DNA of 64,000 nucleotides, taken from Polyangium sp. 6x1 (GTDB taxonomy: Bacteria > Myxococcota_A > Polyangia > Polyangiales > Polyangiaceae). Made by a program: the position numbers and the translations under genes. The notes under the pieces are model-generated. The model ran no database searches. It worked only from the letters and a program-made list of their open reading frames with translations, and was not told the DNA's origin. The stretch is taken from positions 1 to 64,000 of the forward strand of contig NZ_JARZHH010000054.1 of the NCBI RefSeq assembly GCF_029946515.1, read 5' to 3'. Of this stretch, positions 52,201-61,100 are shown piece after piece. Position 1 is the first letter of the stretch; each line of letters starts with the position of its first letter.

Positions 52201-53111
52201 GCGGGTACAGCTACCAGTATCAGTCGCCGGGCGTGTACACGCTCATCCCGAACACCTACGGCGGCAAGGTGCCCGCGGGCACGTACGACGTGCTGTACCG
52301 GCGGGGCTGGGGGTCGAGCGGGAATACGGTGTCGCGTACGCTGACGACGGCCACGCACGTGAATGGCTACCGGATTCTGGCGACGGACGTGACGCTCTCG
52401 GCAGGGGCGAACTCGCTCGACGTGAACATCCCTGTCGCGAGCGTGAGCGGGACGATCACGCTCGGGGGCGCGGCGCTGCCGGCGACGAACCTCGATTACG
52501 ATGGCGCGGACATCTACCTCGTGGCGAAGGACACGAAGGCGGCGCATTACGTCGGCGGGTACAGCTACCAGTATCAATCGCCGGGCGTGTATACGCTGAT
52601 CCCGAACACCTACGGCGGCAAGGTGCCCGCGGGCACGTACGACGTGCTCTACCGGCGCGGCTGGTCGTCGAGCGGCAATACGGTGTCGCGTACGCTCCCG
52701 GCGGCCACGCACGTCAATGGCTACCGGATCCTGGCGACGAACGTCACGCTCTCGGCAGGCGCGAACACGCTGCACGTCGACATCCCGGTGTCGATCGTCG
52801 GCGGGACGATCACGCTCGCCGGCGCGGCGCTGCCGACGAAGAACCTCGATTACGACGGCGCGGACATCTACCTCGTGGCGAAGGACACGGAGGCCGCGCA
52901 TTACATCGGCGGCTACAGCTACCAGTACCAATCGCCGGGCGTGTATACGCTGATCCCGAACACCTACGGCGGCAAGGTGCCTACGGGCACGTACGACGTG
53001 CTCTACCGGCGGGCCTGGGCGTCGAGCTCGAACACCGTGTCGCGCACGCTCACGACGGCGACGCACGTCAATGGGTATCGGCTGCTCGATCGGTGCATGA
53101 CCACGCCTTGA
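49242..53111 (+). CDS. Giant EGF-like lipoprotein with six C-terminal 118-aa repeats
   Basis: A 1289-residue surface lipoprotein (lipobox ALGC). Residues ~57-400 hold a chain of EGF-like units with recurring C-x-C, GxCxxD and DPCxPNPC patterns; ~400-585 is another Cys-rich stretch (CNDGISC, CDDGNVCTDDTC). From residue 591 there are six near-identical 118-residue beta modules (SGTITLAGA, ATNLDYDGADIYLVAKDT, GGYSYQYQSPGVYTLIPN, GTYDVLYRRGWSSSGNTVS), the last one slightly short. It is probably an adhesive or matrix protein exposed on the cell surface. AGGA lies 7 nt before the start, whose ATG overlaps the divergent gene's start. Confidence 0.9.
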   Translation: MRKRPSTGLLPTFVVLLAFVALGCGDDGGIPPGPVDAGRDATETDVTEPDVSQPDAGCPPGSHLEDGACVLDASCQDNPCGEHGTCDDSGGSAVCTCAEGWAGATCASCDTAGGYHDDGSGGCTTDPCVPDPCMSPDRVCDGSSGSAKCVCKPGTHDEGGLCVEDKTCLPTTCSGHGSCDGQGGSTVCTCDVGWSGSACDTCDDVGGYYSDGNGGCTTDPCLPNPCVAPHASVCTVETGSPVCGCDPGYHDENGACVIDEVCTPSSCSGHGSCAIEGGHVVCACDAGFAGATCDTCDVAGGYHDDGSGDCTTDPCLPNPCVMPNKTVCAGEGASYVCACDPGHHDDGAGGCTDDPCTPNVCLVMNQACMVVGGMAQCYTPDCDDQNPCTVDAIVGGICQHSPLANGTTCQTSLCIVGQSCQAGVCAGGSPRVCDDGNVCTDDTCDLAVGCVATNDDTNMPDDGIACTVDACAGGLASHTTSNAACDDGAWCTGAEACAPLQAGADAAGCVHVNVPQKPVSISPCVSYGACDEATDSFPMLLASPGTSCNDGISCTSGDVCNAQGACKGTPSVGCDGGACATTHPGTGDVDIPVGVVSGTITLAGAPLPATNLDYDGADIYLVAKDTKAGHYIGGYSYQYQSPGVYTLIPNTYGGKVVAGVYDVLYRRGWSSSGNTVSRTLSTNTHVNGYRTLATGVVVGTGQSTLDVNIPVASVSGTITLAGAPLPATNLDYDGADIYLVAKDTGAAHYIGGYSYQYQSPGVYSLIANTYGGKVIAGTYDVLYRRGWSSSGNTVSRTLPAGTHVNGYRILATNVTLSAGANTLDVNIPVASVSGTITLGGAALPATNLDYDGADIYLVAKDTKAAHYIGGYSYQYQSPGVYTLIPNTYGGKVPAGTYDVLYRRAWSSSGNTVSRTLPTGTHVNGYRILATDVTLSAGANTLDVNIPVASVSGTITLAGAALPATNLDYDGADIYLVAKDTKAAHYIGGYSYQYQSPGVYTLIPNTYGGKVPAGTYDVLYRRGWGSSGNTVSRTLTTATHVNGYRILATDVTLSAGANSLDVNIPVASVSGTITLGGAALPATNLDYDGADIYLVAKDTKAAHYVGGYSYQYQSPGVYTLIPNTYGGKVPAGTYDVLYRRGWSSSGNTVSRTLPAATHVNGYRILATNVTLSAGANTLHVDIPVSIVGGTITLAGAALPTKNLDYDGADIYLVAKDTEAAHYIGGYSYQYQSPGVYTLIPNTYGGKVPTGTYDVLYRRAWASSSNTVSRTLTTATHVNGYRLLDRCMTTP
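51012..53108 (+). repeat. Six in-frame 354-bp repeats
   Basis: Repeat boundaries fall at 51012, 51366, 51720, 52074, 52428 and 52782, an exact 354-bp period; the last copy is cut short by the stop. The DNA is nearly identical between copies, implying recent expansion or gene conversion. The regularity keeps an enormous minus-strand frame open (47223-54083), which is an artefact. Confidence 0.97.
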
Positions 53112-53180
53112 AGGGGCGGCGAGCCGGAGCGTAGGATGCGTGGGGGTGCGTTCGGCACCCCCGATCGAGGGAGTTTTCGG

Positions 53181-54116
53181 GTGCGGGTTCTCATCACCGG
53201 CGGCGCAGGGTTCATCGGATCGAACCTCGCGCGCGCGCTCGTCGACGGCGGCCACGAGGTCATCGTCGCCGACAACCTCTCGATGCATCACTCGACCGCG
53301 CTGCTCGGCGAGACCCTCGCGCGGCTCGCGTTTTTCCACTGCGACATCCGCATGACCGAGGACCTCGACGCGCTGCCCGAGGGCCCGTACGACCGCGTCT
53401 ACCACCTCGCCGCGTCCTTCGCGAACGAGCGCTCCCTCGCGCAGCCTTTGCTCGACGTGCGCACGAACGCCGAGGGCACGCGGAGGACGCTGGACTTCGC
53501 GCGGCGCGTGGGCTGCGGGCTCTTCGTGTACGCCGCGTCGTCGTCGTCGTACGGCGCCGCGCCTCTGCCGCTGCGCGAGGATGGGCCGCTCTTGCCGAAC
53601 ACGCCCTACGCGATGAGCAAGCGGCTCGGCGAGTCGTACGTGGAGGCGAGCGGGCTGCCTTTCGTGAGCCTGCGCCTGTTCAACGTCTACGGCCCCGGCG
53701 ATCCGCCGGGCCTCTACCGCAACGCCATCCCCAACATGATGCGCGCGCTCGACACGCGCGGCGCCCTCGACCTGCTCGGCGAGGACGCGACGCGAGATTT
53801 TACGTACGTGGACGATGTCGTCGACGTGATGGTCGAGGCGCACCGCGCGGAGGGGCGAGTCCTCAACGTGGGCACGGGCCGCGAGACGCCGATCGGCGGG
53901 CTCGCGCGGCAGATCCTCGGGCTGTTCGGCGCGAGCGAGGAGCGCCTGCGGATCGGACCTCCTCGCGCGTGGGACACGGTCGTCCGCCGCGTCGCCGACG
54001 TGACCGCGCTCCGCGCGCTTTTCCCCTCGGCCTGCGAGACGCCGATCGACGTCGGCCTGCGCAAGACGGCAACGTGGCTCCACGAGGCCGGATATCTCTC
54101 GCGGGGACCCGCTTGA
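53181..54116 (+). CDS. NAD-dependent epimerase/dehydratase (extended SDR, nucleotide sugar)
   Basis: A 311-residue enzyme. GTG 53181 is chosen because it starts directly before the Rossmann motif (VRVLITGGAGFIGSNLA) and AGGGAG precedes it; the longer version adds an unlikely leader. The YxxxK pair is in YAMSKRLGE, with the serine-rich loop AASSSSYG before it. It would epimerise or dehydrate a UDP- or dTDP-sugar (GalE/RmlB-like class). The TGA overlaps the TTG start of the LmbE-like deacetylase that follows. Confidence 0.92.
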   Translation: MRVLITGGAGFIGSNLARALVDGGHEVIVADNLSMHHSTALLGETLARLAFFHCDIRMTEDLDALPEGPYDRVYHLAASFANERSLAQPLLDVRTNAEGTRRTLDFARRVGCGLFVYAASSSSYGAAPLPLREDGPLLPNTPYAMSKRLGESYVEASGLPFVSLRLFNVYGPGDPPGLYRNAIPNMMRALDTRGALDLLGEDATRDFTYVDDVVDVMVEAHRAEGRVLNVGTGRETPIGGLARQILGLFGASEERLRIGPPRAWDTVVRRVADVTALRALFPSACETPIDVGLRKTATWLHEAGYLSRGPA

Positions 54117-54772
54117 AGCTCCCGGGCTCCGCGCTCTTCGTGGGCGCGCATTGCGACGACATCGAGCTCCTCGCCGGCGGGCTGTTCGCGCGCGCGTGTC
54201 GCACGGGCGTGCGGGTCGGCGTGCTCGTCTTCAGCGATCATCGTGGTGTGATCTCGCCGGAGGCCGCGACGCAGGCGCGCGCGGAGATGCAGGCGAACCT
54301 GCGCTGGCTCGCGGCGCGGACGGGCGCGGAGATCACGGATCACACGGACGTGCTGCTCCCGGCCTGCGCGGGCGCGTTCGAAGCCGAGCGCGGCCGCATC
54401 TACGCCGCGCTCGAAGCGCTGCGGGATCGGTACGAGCTCGTCGTCACGCATCCGATCCACGACACGAACCAGGATCACCAGCAGGTCGCGCGCGAGGCTG
54501 CGCGGGTCTTCAAGGCGCACGCGACGCTGCTCGCGGGCGAGTTCCCGAACAACGATCTTGGCGACGGGCGCCTCGACGTCTACGTGCCGCTCGACGAGCG
54601 CGACATGGAGGCGAAGGTCCACATGATCACGTCCTACACGTCGCAACGGTTCGGCGGACGGCCGTACCTCGACGAGGGCGTCGTGCGTGCGCTCGCCACG
54701 CTACGCGGCTCGCAGGTGCGCGAGCGCGCGGCCGAGGCGTTTTTCGTGCTCGCGCGGCTCATCGTGCGCTGA
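54113..54772 (+). CDS. PIG-L/LmbE-family N-acetylglucosaminyl deacetylase
   Basis: A 219-residue zinc-dependent deacetylase. The metal and catalytic motif is VGAHCDDIELLAGG (AHxDD), and the second metal site is THPIHDTNQDHQQV. It starts at TTG 54113, whose TGA overlap with the epimerase implies coupled translation. Such enzymes remove acetyl groups from GlcNAc-containing lipids or glycans. The 3' end overlaps the converging wecB-like gene by 14 bp. Together with its neighbours it suggests a surface glycan or glycolipid pathway. Confidence 0.9.
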   Translation: MKLPGSALFVGAHCDDIELLAGGLFARACRTGVRVGVLVFSDHRGVISPEAATQARAEMQANLRWLAARTGAEITDHTDVLLPACAGAFEAERGRIYAALEALRDRYELVVTHPIHDTNQDHQQVAREAARVFKAHATLLAGEFPNNDLGDGRLDVYVPLDERDMEAKVHMITSYTSQRFGGRPYLDEGVVRALATLRGSQVRERAAEAFFVLARLIVR

Positions 54773-55877
54773 GCCAGGCCTCGATCGCGCGCGCCACGCG
54801 CGGCCCCGCTTGCCCGTCCCAGCCCTCGATGACGGCCGGCTTCCGGCGCCGCCCGAGGGCCTCGCGAAACGCGGCGAGGATCCGATCGGGCGAGGTGCCC
54901 GCGAGCAGGTTCGTGCCGTGCGTGATCGTCACGGGCCGTTCAGTGTTCTCGCGGAGCGTCACGCACGGGACGCCGAGCACGCTCGTCTCCTCCTGCACGC
55001 CGCCGCTGTCCGTGAGCACCACGCGCGCGTTCGCGAGGGCGCACAAGAAATCGTGGTAGCCGAGCGGGCTCGTCATCCGCACCCCGGGCATCGCGGCGAG
55101 GCGCGCTCCGTGCCCGGTCGCTTCGAGGCTCGCGCGCGTGCGCGGGTGCACGGGGAAGAGCACCGGCGTGCGCCGCTGGATCTCGTCGATCGCGTCGAGG
55201 ACCCGCGTGATCCCCTGGTCGCCGTCGACGTTGTGGGGCCGGTGGACCGTGAGGAGCGTGTACGCCTCGGGCTCGAGCTCGACGCGCCGGAGCACCGTGC
55301 TCGTGAGCGCGCGCGGCAGCGCCGCCTGGAGCGCGTCGATCATGACGTTGCCGACGAAGCGGATCCGCTCGCGCGGCGCGCCCTCGCGCAGGAGGTTCGC
55401 CTCGGCGTCGGCCGAAGGGGTCAGGAGCAGCTCGGCGATGCCGTCGGTGACGACGCGGTTGATCTCCTCGGGCATCGTCCGATCGAACGAACGAAGCCCC
55501 GCCTCGACGTGCACGACGGGCACGAGGAGCTTGGCCGCGACGAGCGCCGCGGCCATCGTCGAGTTGACGTCGCCGTACACGACGACGGCGTCGGGGCGCT
55601 CCTCGCGAAGGACGTCCTCGAACGCGATCATCACCGCGGCCGTTTGCCTCGCGTGCGAGCCCGATCCCACGCCGAGGTACCGATCCGGCGGCCGGAGCGC
55701 GAGGTCGACGTAGAACGCATCGCGCAGGGCGACGTCGTAGTGCTGCCCGGTGTCGACGAGCAGGTTGCGCACCCCGGGCAGCGCTTCCATCGCGCAGAGG
55801 ACGGCGCTGGCCTTCACGTAGTTCGGTCGCACGCCGACGACGTGGACGACGAGGCGATCACGCGCGCGCGCAGCCAT
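54759..55877 (-). CDS. wecB: UDP-N-acetylglucosamine 2-epimerase (non-hydrolysing)
   Basis: A 372-residue enzyme converting UDP-GlcNAc to UDP-ManNAc in the cytoplasm. Recognisable WecB/MnaA elements are VVGVRPNYVKASAV, LLVDTGQHYD, YGDVNSTMAA, HVEAGLRSFDRTMPEEINR and VTGLTVHRPHNVD-like TVHRPHNVD. Length and start (ATG 55877) fit the family. The start lies against the stop of the GT2 gene upstream (1-nt overlap), so the two form an operon, and it converges with the deacetylase gene. ManNAc would feed a surface polysaccharide. Confidence 0.93.
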   Translation of the reverse strand: MAARARDRLVVHVVGVRPNYVKASAVLCAMEALPGVRNLLVDTGQHYDVALRDAFYVDLALRPPDRYLGVGSGSHARQTAAVMIAFEDVLREERPDAVVVYGDVNSTMAAALVAAKLLVPVVHVEAGLRSFDRTMPEEINRVVTDGIAELLLTPSADAEANLLREGAPRERIRFVGNVMIDALQAALPRALTSTVLRRVELEPEAYTLLTVHRPHNVDGDQGITRVLDAIDEIQRRTPVLFPVHPRTRASLEATGHGARLAAMPGVRMTSPLGYHDFLCALANARVVLTDSGGVQEETSVLGVPCVTLRENTERPVTITHGTNLLAGTSPDRILAAFREALGRRRKPAVIEGWDGQAGPRVARAIEAWLSAR

Positions 55878-56551
55878 CAGCCTTCGAGGCGCTTGCGAAG
55901 GATCCGCAGGAGGATCCGGGTCCCGTCGCGGAACGAGTGCAGGCTCGACGCGCCGTAGTCACGCCGCGCCCGGGAGACCGGAACCTCCACGACACGCGCG
56001 CCCGAGCGCAGCACGGAGAGCAGGAGGTCGACCTCGATGTCGTACCGATCCGCGGAGAGGCGCGCGCGCTCGGCCGCGGCCTTGCGCACGGCGCGAAAGC
56101 CGGCCTGCGTGTCGGTCAGGTGCGCGCGGAAGAGCGCGTTCACGACGCCCGTGAGGAGCTGATTTCCCGCGCGGTTCAGCGGTGTGATCGCGCCCTCGCC
56201 GAACCGGCCGAGGAAACGCGAGCCGACGACCATGTCGACCCCGGGCTCGAACGCGCCGAGCAGCGCCGGGATCTCGCGCGGATCGTCCTGCCCGTCGGCG
56301 TCGAGGAAGAGCAGGACGTCCCCGCGCGCGAGCTCGATCCCGCGCCGCACGGCCGCGCCCTTGCCGCGGTTTTTCGCGAACCGCTCGACCTTCGCGCCGG
56401 CCGCCTCGGCGAGCTCGCCGGTGCCGTCGCGCGACCCGTCGTCGACGACGATCACCTCGCAGAGCCCCGGTGTGTGCGTTGCGCAGCCGCGCACGACGCG
56501 CTCGATGGTGCCCGCCTCGTTGTACGCGGCGAGGATGACCGAGACGTTCAT
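55877..56551 (-). CDS. Family 2 glycosyltransferase (DPM1/DPG-synthase-like)
   Basis: A 224-residue enzyme with a GT2 nucleotide-binding start (VSVILAAYNEAGTIERVV), DDGSRDGT and the metal-binding motif LFLDADGQDDPRE, followed by GSRFLG. A C-terminal TDTQAGFRAVRK region and basic tail without clear membrane helices fit a cytosolic transferase of the dolichyl/polyprenyl-phosphate type. ATG 56551. It is in an operon with the wecB-like gene; its sugar is unknown. Confidence 0.9.
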   Translation of the reverse strand: MNVSVILAAYNEAGTIERVVRGCATHTPGLCEVIVVDDGSRDGTGELAEAAGAKVERFAKNRGKGAAVRRGIELARGDVLLFLDADGQDDPREIPALLGAFEPGVDMVVGSRFLGRFGEGAITPLNRAGNQLLTGVVNALFRAHLTDTQAGFRAVRKAAAERARLSADRYDIEVDLLLSVLRSGARVVEVPVSRARRDYGASSLHSFRDGTRILLRILRKRLEG

Positions 56552-56653
56552 CCCCGGAGACGTACCACACGCGCCTTCCGCGTCGCGCCCCCTTTCCGCT
56601 TGACAGAAGCTTCGGGGAAACCGGAGGCTCCCGTCCTGTCGACCTTTCGCCGC

Positions 56654-58168
56654 ATGATCCGGCCTCTTCCCGCACAGCGCTCTCACGCGGCAGGGACGCT
56701 CGTGGCGTTCTTCGTGGGGGCCTCGCTCGGCTTCTTGTTCCTGCTCACCGACGCGAAGGGCCCGGCCCCCTTCCTCGCAGCGGCGATCATCACGACGGCC
56801 TACGGGGTCGCGCGTTCGCCCGCCGCGACCCGGGGCCGCCGCGTCCTGCGCATGGCCGCGCTGCTCGTCGTGCTCGGCGCCCATGCTTTGTGGTCCTACG
56901 AGCTCGTCTCGTTCGCCGGCGAGCTCGCCTGGTCGATCCCGGCCGCGGTGTGGGCCCTCGTGATCCTGCTCTCCGCGGGCGTCGTCTGGACGCACCTGCC
57001 GCGATGGAAGCGCGTCGAGGTGCCGCTCGTGCTCCCTGTCGGCCTGATCATCGCCGCATGCTTGTTCGGGTGGCGGCGCGAGGAGGCGCGCATCGATTGC
57101 GACGACCTGCTCGACGTGTCGGGACAACCGAACGTGCGCGTACGGATCCCGACGACCGCCGCGCAAGCGAGCTGCCGCGCGGGCGCGATCCTTCCCATTG
57201 CGCGATTCCCTCGCCATCTGTGGGAGTCGCCCGACGGCGCCTGGTACGTGTTCACGACGCAGCTCCGAAACCCCGAGCACAACCCGTCCGTGCCCTCGCC
57301 GGGCCGCCTCACGGGCTCGATCTGCGCGAGCCCGGTCGACGGCGCGCAGGAGCCGAGCTGCGTCGGCGTGGGGACGGCGCAAGGAATGGCGGAGTCAGCG
57401 CCGCTCGACCGGCTCTTCGTGGCGAACTGGGGCGCGGTCTTGCCGGGCGGAGCGCGCGGGGGCCAGGTCTATGCCCTGTCGCGGACCGATCCCCGGCGTG
57501 TCGTGGGTCGCCGTGAGACGAACGTCCTTTCGGGCGAGCTCTTTTACGATCCGACCGACGACATGGTCGGCGTGCTCAGCGACGAAGCCGAGTACATGTA
57601 CCCGCTGCGCGCTTCCACGCTGGAGCCCCTCGATCCGATCCCCACGCCCGTCATTCCTGGGGACAGCCATTACGACGAGGCTCGCCGCGAGGGCGTGTAT
57701 TGCTTCGCTGCTGGTCCTTTGAGGACGATCGGCGGCTCCGCGTTCGGAGCGGTGGCGTTCTCCACCGGCCCTTACCGATATCGAGCCCTCGCGTCCGCGA
57801 GCGAGGCGCCGTGGTTGTGGTTCGGCTTTTCGTGGGGATGCGACTGGGATCCCGAGCGTCGCCGGGTGTACGCGGCCATCGCGAGCCTCGGCGTGGTGCA
57901 CACGATCGATTACGACACGGGCAAGATCGTGGGCACGACGTATACGGGGATGGGCGTTCGTTCTGTAGCGTATGATCGGGCGCGGAATCGGCTGTATCTC
58001 GGGTGGTATCTGGCGGGGCGGGTCGCGGCGCTCGACCTCGCGACCGGCGCGATCGTGAAGGAATGGCGCGCGGGTCGGTTCGTCCGGACCGTCGTGCTGA
58101 GCCGGGATGGAAAGCGCCTCGTGGTGTCGTCGAATCTGGGCGTGGTGGAGATCGCGCTCGACGGCTGA
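56654..58168 (+). CDS. Membrane protein with beta-propeller-like domain
   Basis: A 504-residue protein starting at ATG 56654. The first ~145 residues hold about four transmembrane helices (LVAFFVGASLGFLFLL, PFLAAAIITTAYGVA, MAALLVVLGAHALW, VWALVILLSAGVVW). The rest is a YVTN-like/propeller region (LYLGWYLAGRVAALDLATG, RTVVLSRDGKRLVVSS, HTIDYDTGKIVGTTYTG). Such domains mediate protein contacts or sensing outside the cytoplasm. Function unknown; the 102-bp divergent gap to the GT2 gene has no clear promoter. Confidence 0.8.
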   Translation: MIRPLPAQRSHAAGTLVAFFVGASLGFLFLLTDAKGPAPFLAAAIITTAYGVARSPAATRGRRVLRMAALLVVLGAHALWSYELVSFAGELAWSIPAAVWALVILLSAGVVWTHLPRWKRVEVPLVLPVGLIIAACLFGWRREEARIDCDDLLDVSGQPNVRVRIPTTAAQASCRAGAILPIARFPRHLWESPDGAWYVFTTQLRNPEHNPSVPSPGRLTGSICASPVDGAQEPSCVGVGTAQGMAESAPLDRLFVANWGAVLPGGARGGQVYALSRTDPRRVVGRRETNVLSGELFYDPTDDMVGVLSDEAEYMYPLRASTLEPLDPIPTPVIPGDSHYDEARREGVYCFAAGPLRTIGGSAFGAVAFSTGPYRYRALASASEAPWLWFGFSWGCDWDPERRRVYAAIASLGVVHTIDYDTGKIVGTTYTGMGVRSVAYDRARNRLYLGWYLAGRVAALDLATGAIVKEWRAGRFVRTVVLSRDGKRLVVSSNLGVVEIALDG

Positions 58169-58172
58169 GCGC

Positions 58173-61100
58173 TCAGCCCACCCGATCGCGCAGCGGCACC
58201 GAGGCCACCCGCTTCGGCTCGGCGGCGCGATCGAAGGGCGCGCCCGCGGCTTCGAGGGCCGTGATCGCCTCCGCCGCGAGCCGCATCGCGCGCACGCCGT
58301 CCTCCGCCGACACCTTCGGCCGATCGCCCCGCACGACGCTTTCGCGGAACGCGACGAGCAGGCGCGCGAGGTCGCCTCCGCGCGGCGGCGTGCGCGTTCG
58401 TTTGCCCCCGGCGTCGCTCACCTCCACGAGGTCACGGCCCTCCGAGCGTATCCAGGACAAACGCCGTCCATCGCCGAGGCGCGCCCGCACTTCGAGGGCG
58501 TCCGCGGCCTCGGCGAGCAAGAGCTCGATCGTCACGTCGGGCTGGGAAGGGCCGGCGCCGCGCGCGCGCAAGGTCACGCGCTCGGGCCTCCCGCCGCCCT
58601 TGGCCGTTGCTTTCCGGATGCGGAGATCCTCGCCCGCCACGGCCTGCGCCACGTCGCCGAGGTGAATCAAGAGCTCGTAGAGCGCCGTGCGCGACCACGC
58701 GTGCAAGCTCGCGGGCGAGGTGGCCGTGGCCCGGTGAACGACCTCGATTTCGATGGGACGATCGGCCCCTTTTCGATCCCCGAGCACGGAGAGGATCTCT
58801 TCGAGGCCGCCAGCCGTACGGAGCTGCTGCGCCACGGTGATCCGTTCGTTCGCCTCGGCGGCGAGCGCCTCGGCCTCCGTGAGCGTCGCAGCGAGCGGTT
58901 TTTCCACGAGGCACGAGAGGCCACGCGCGAGCGCCTCGCGGGCGATTTCGGCGTGCTGCCGCGTGCTCGTGGCGACGATCACCGCGTCGATCGCGCCTCG
59001 CTCGCAGAGCTCGGCGAGCGTCCGCGCGCGGGGCACGTCGGCCGCGATCTCCGGCAGATCCTTGTCCGGCGCGTGCGGAGAGGCGATGCCCGAGAGGACA
59101 AACCCGCCCGCTTGTTCCAGCGCCGCCGCGAAGGCGAGCCCCCGCCGACCCGTACCGACGATCGCGACGCGGAGGGCGCGCGGCGCGGAGGCCGGGGCCA
59201 CGGGCAGGTGAATCCGCTCGCGCGGCGCTTCGGGGAGCGGGATCTCGTCGCTCCGCGGGATGCGGCCGTCGCCGAAGCGCAGCTCGTCGAGGCGGTCGAT
59301 CCCGGGCCGGAAGCGCGCGATGCGGGGCTCCGAGAGGCAACGCTCGGGCGTGATCTTCTCGCCCGGGATGGCCCGGAGCTCGCTCGTGCCGAAGACCGCC
59401 GCATAAGGCTTCCACACGCCCGTGCAGACGAGGTCGAAGCGGCAATCGGCGCAGGCCGGGCCTTTTTGCTTTTGCGGGAGGTCCTCCGTCAGCGCGCCGC
59501 TGAGCGAGACGAGCACGTCGCTCCACGGCATCATCTCTTCGAGCTGGCACGGCGGCACGCCCTGGCGCGAGCCCACCACGACCTCGACGCCGAGCTCGTT
59601 CGCCCGCGCGATCGCGCGCTTCAAATAGGGCATGACGTCCGCGAAGCGGGGCACGTGATCGGCGAGCCGTTCGAGGGCCTTGTATTGCGGCGTGACGTAC
59701 GCGAACGAGATGCCGATCCGCGCGCCGAACGCGGCGTGCATCCATTCGACGAACCGCACGAGATGACGATAGTTTTGCGCGGATACGACGTGGTTCACGT
59801 CGAGGCGCAGATGTTCGTGCCGCGCGAAGAGGTGGAGCGCCCGCACCGTGCGCGCGTGGTCGCCCATCTTGCGGGTCTGGAGCCGCGCGAGCGCCTCGTC
59901 GTGCGCGTGCAGCGAGACGAAGACGTTCGTGAGGCCCGCCGCGACGAGCGCGTCGACCTTCTCCGGTTTGTCGAGGAGCACCGCGTTCGTGACGAGCTCG
60001 ATGCTGCGGACGCCGGTGCGCTTCGCCACGGAGACGTAATCGACGAGGTGGCGCGAGAGCGTGGGTTCGCCGCCGCTGAACGAGATCTGCTCGACGCCCG
60101 TGCGGCCGAGGCGCGCGATCCGCCGCAGCATCCGGCCCGGATCCTCCTCGACGTTGTGGGAGGTCTCGTTCGCGCTGCAGAACCAGCAATCCTGGTTGCA
60201 ATGGACCGTGGGGCGGAGGACCGTGAAAAACGCGGCGCGCGCGGCGCTCTTGCGGGTCTCGTCCCAGCGGTCGCGCGGGCGTTGCTGCGGGGCCCGCGGC
60301 AAAGGGGACAAACCCGCGGCGCCGTGCGTGGAGAGGTAAAGGGTGGTCGTGCCCGGACAGGCGCGCGAGGCGCCGCACGCGTCGCAGCCTGGCGCGAGCG
60401 AGGAAGTGGCGTGGCGCGGGATCGGGCGGCCGCCGCGATCGGCGAGCAAGCGCTCGGGGACGTCGACGCCGCCGTCCGCGTTTTTCGTGGCGACGGCGCA
60501 GAGCGGGATCCCGTCTCGCTCGGTCAGCGTGATTTCGAGGCCTTTTTCCCGGGCAAACCCGATCGCCGCGAGGAGCGCGTCGCGCGCCCGATCCCAGCGC
60601 GGCGGCGCGAGCTCGCGTGGCGCGCGTCCATCCACGGGCCGGAGCGCGGAGGGCGTGTAAAGCCGGACGCGACGCGCGCTCGGCGCTGCGCTCGCGAGCA
60701 GGGCGATCACGGCGCGGAGGTCCTGGATCGAGGGATCGAGCACCGGGATCTCGAACACGAGGTCGAGCCCCGTCGCCGCGATCGCGCGCAGGCCCGCGAG
60801 GCCCGCCGCGAACGCGCCGCGCACGCGGGCGATCGCGTCGTGCACGGCCGGCCGGTCGCTCGCGAGGAAAAACACGATCCCCGTGAGGCCCGCCGCGCGG
60901 AGCTCCTCGGCGCGTCCCTCGGCGGCGTAGGCCACGCCGTTCGTTCGCGCGTACACCGCGTCCCAGCCAGCGTCGCGCGCGCTCTGCACGATCGCGCGGA
61001 GGTCCTTCACACGTGAAGCTTCTCCGCGCAGCTCGAGCACGCCGCCGCCGCGACGGAGCTCGCGCTGCCGTGTCCCTTCGTCCGTCGGCTTGCCGCGGCA

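Noticed and set aside
47223-54083. 2286-aa minus-strand open frame
   Set aside because: Antisense to the EGF-like lipoprotein, its repeats and the epimerase; extremely Arg/Ala-rich; kept open by GC-rich codon structure and 354-bp repeats. Only its last 147 residues (47223-47666) look like a gene.
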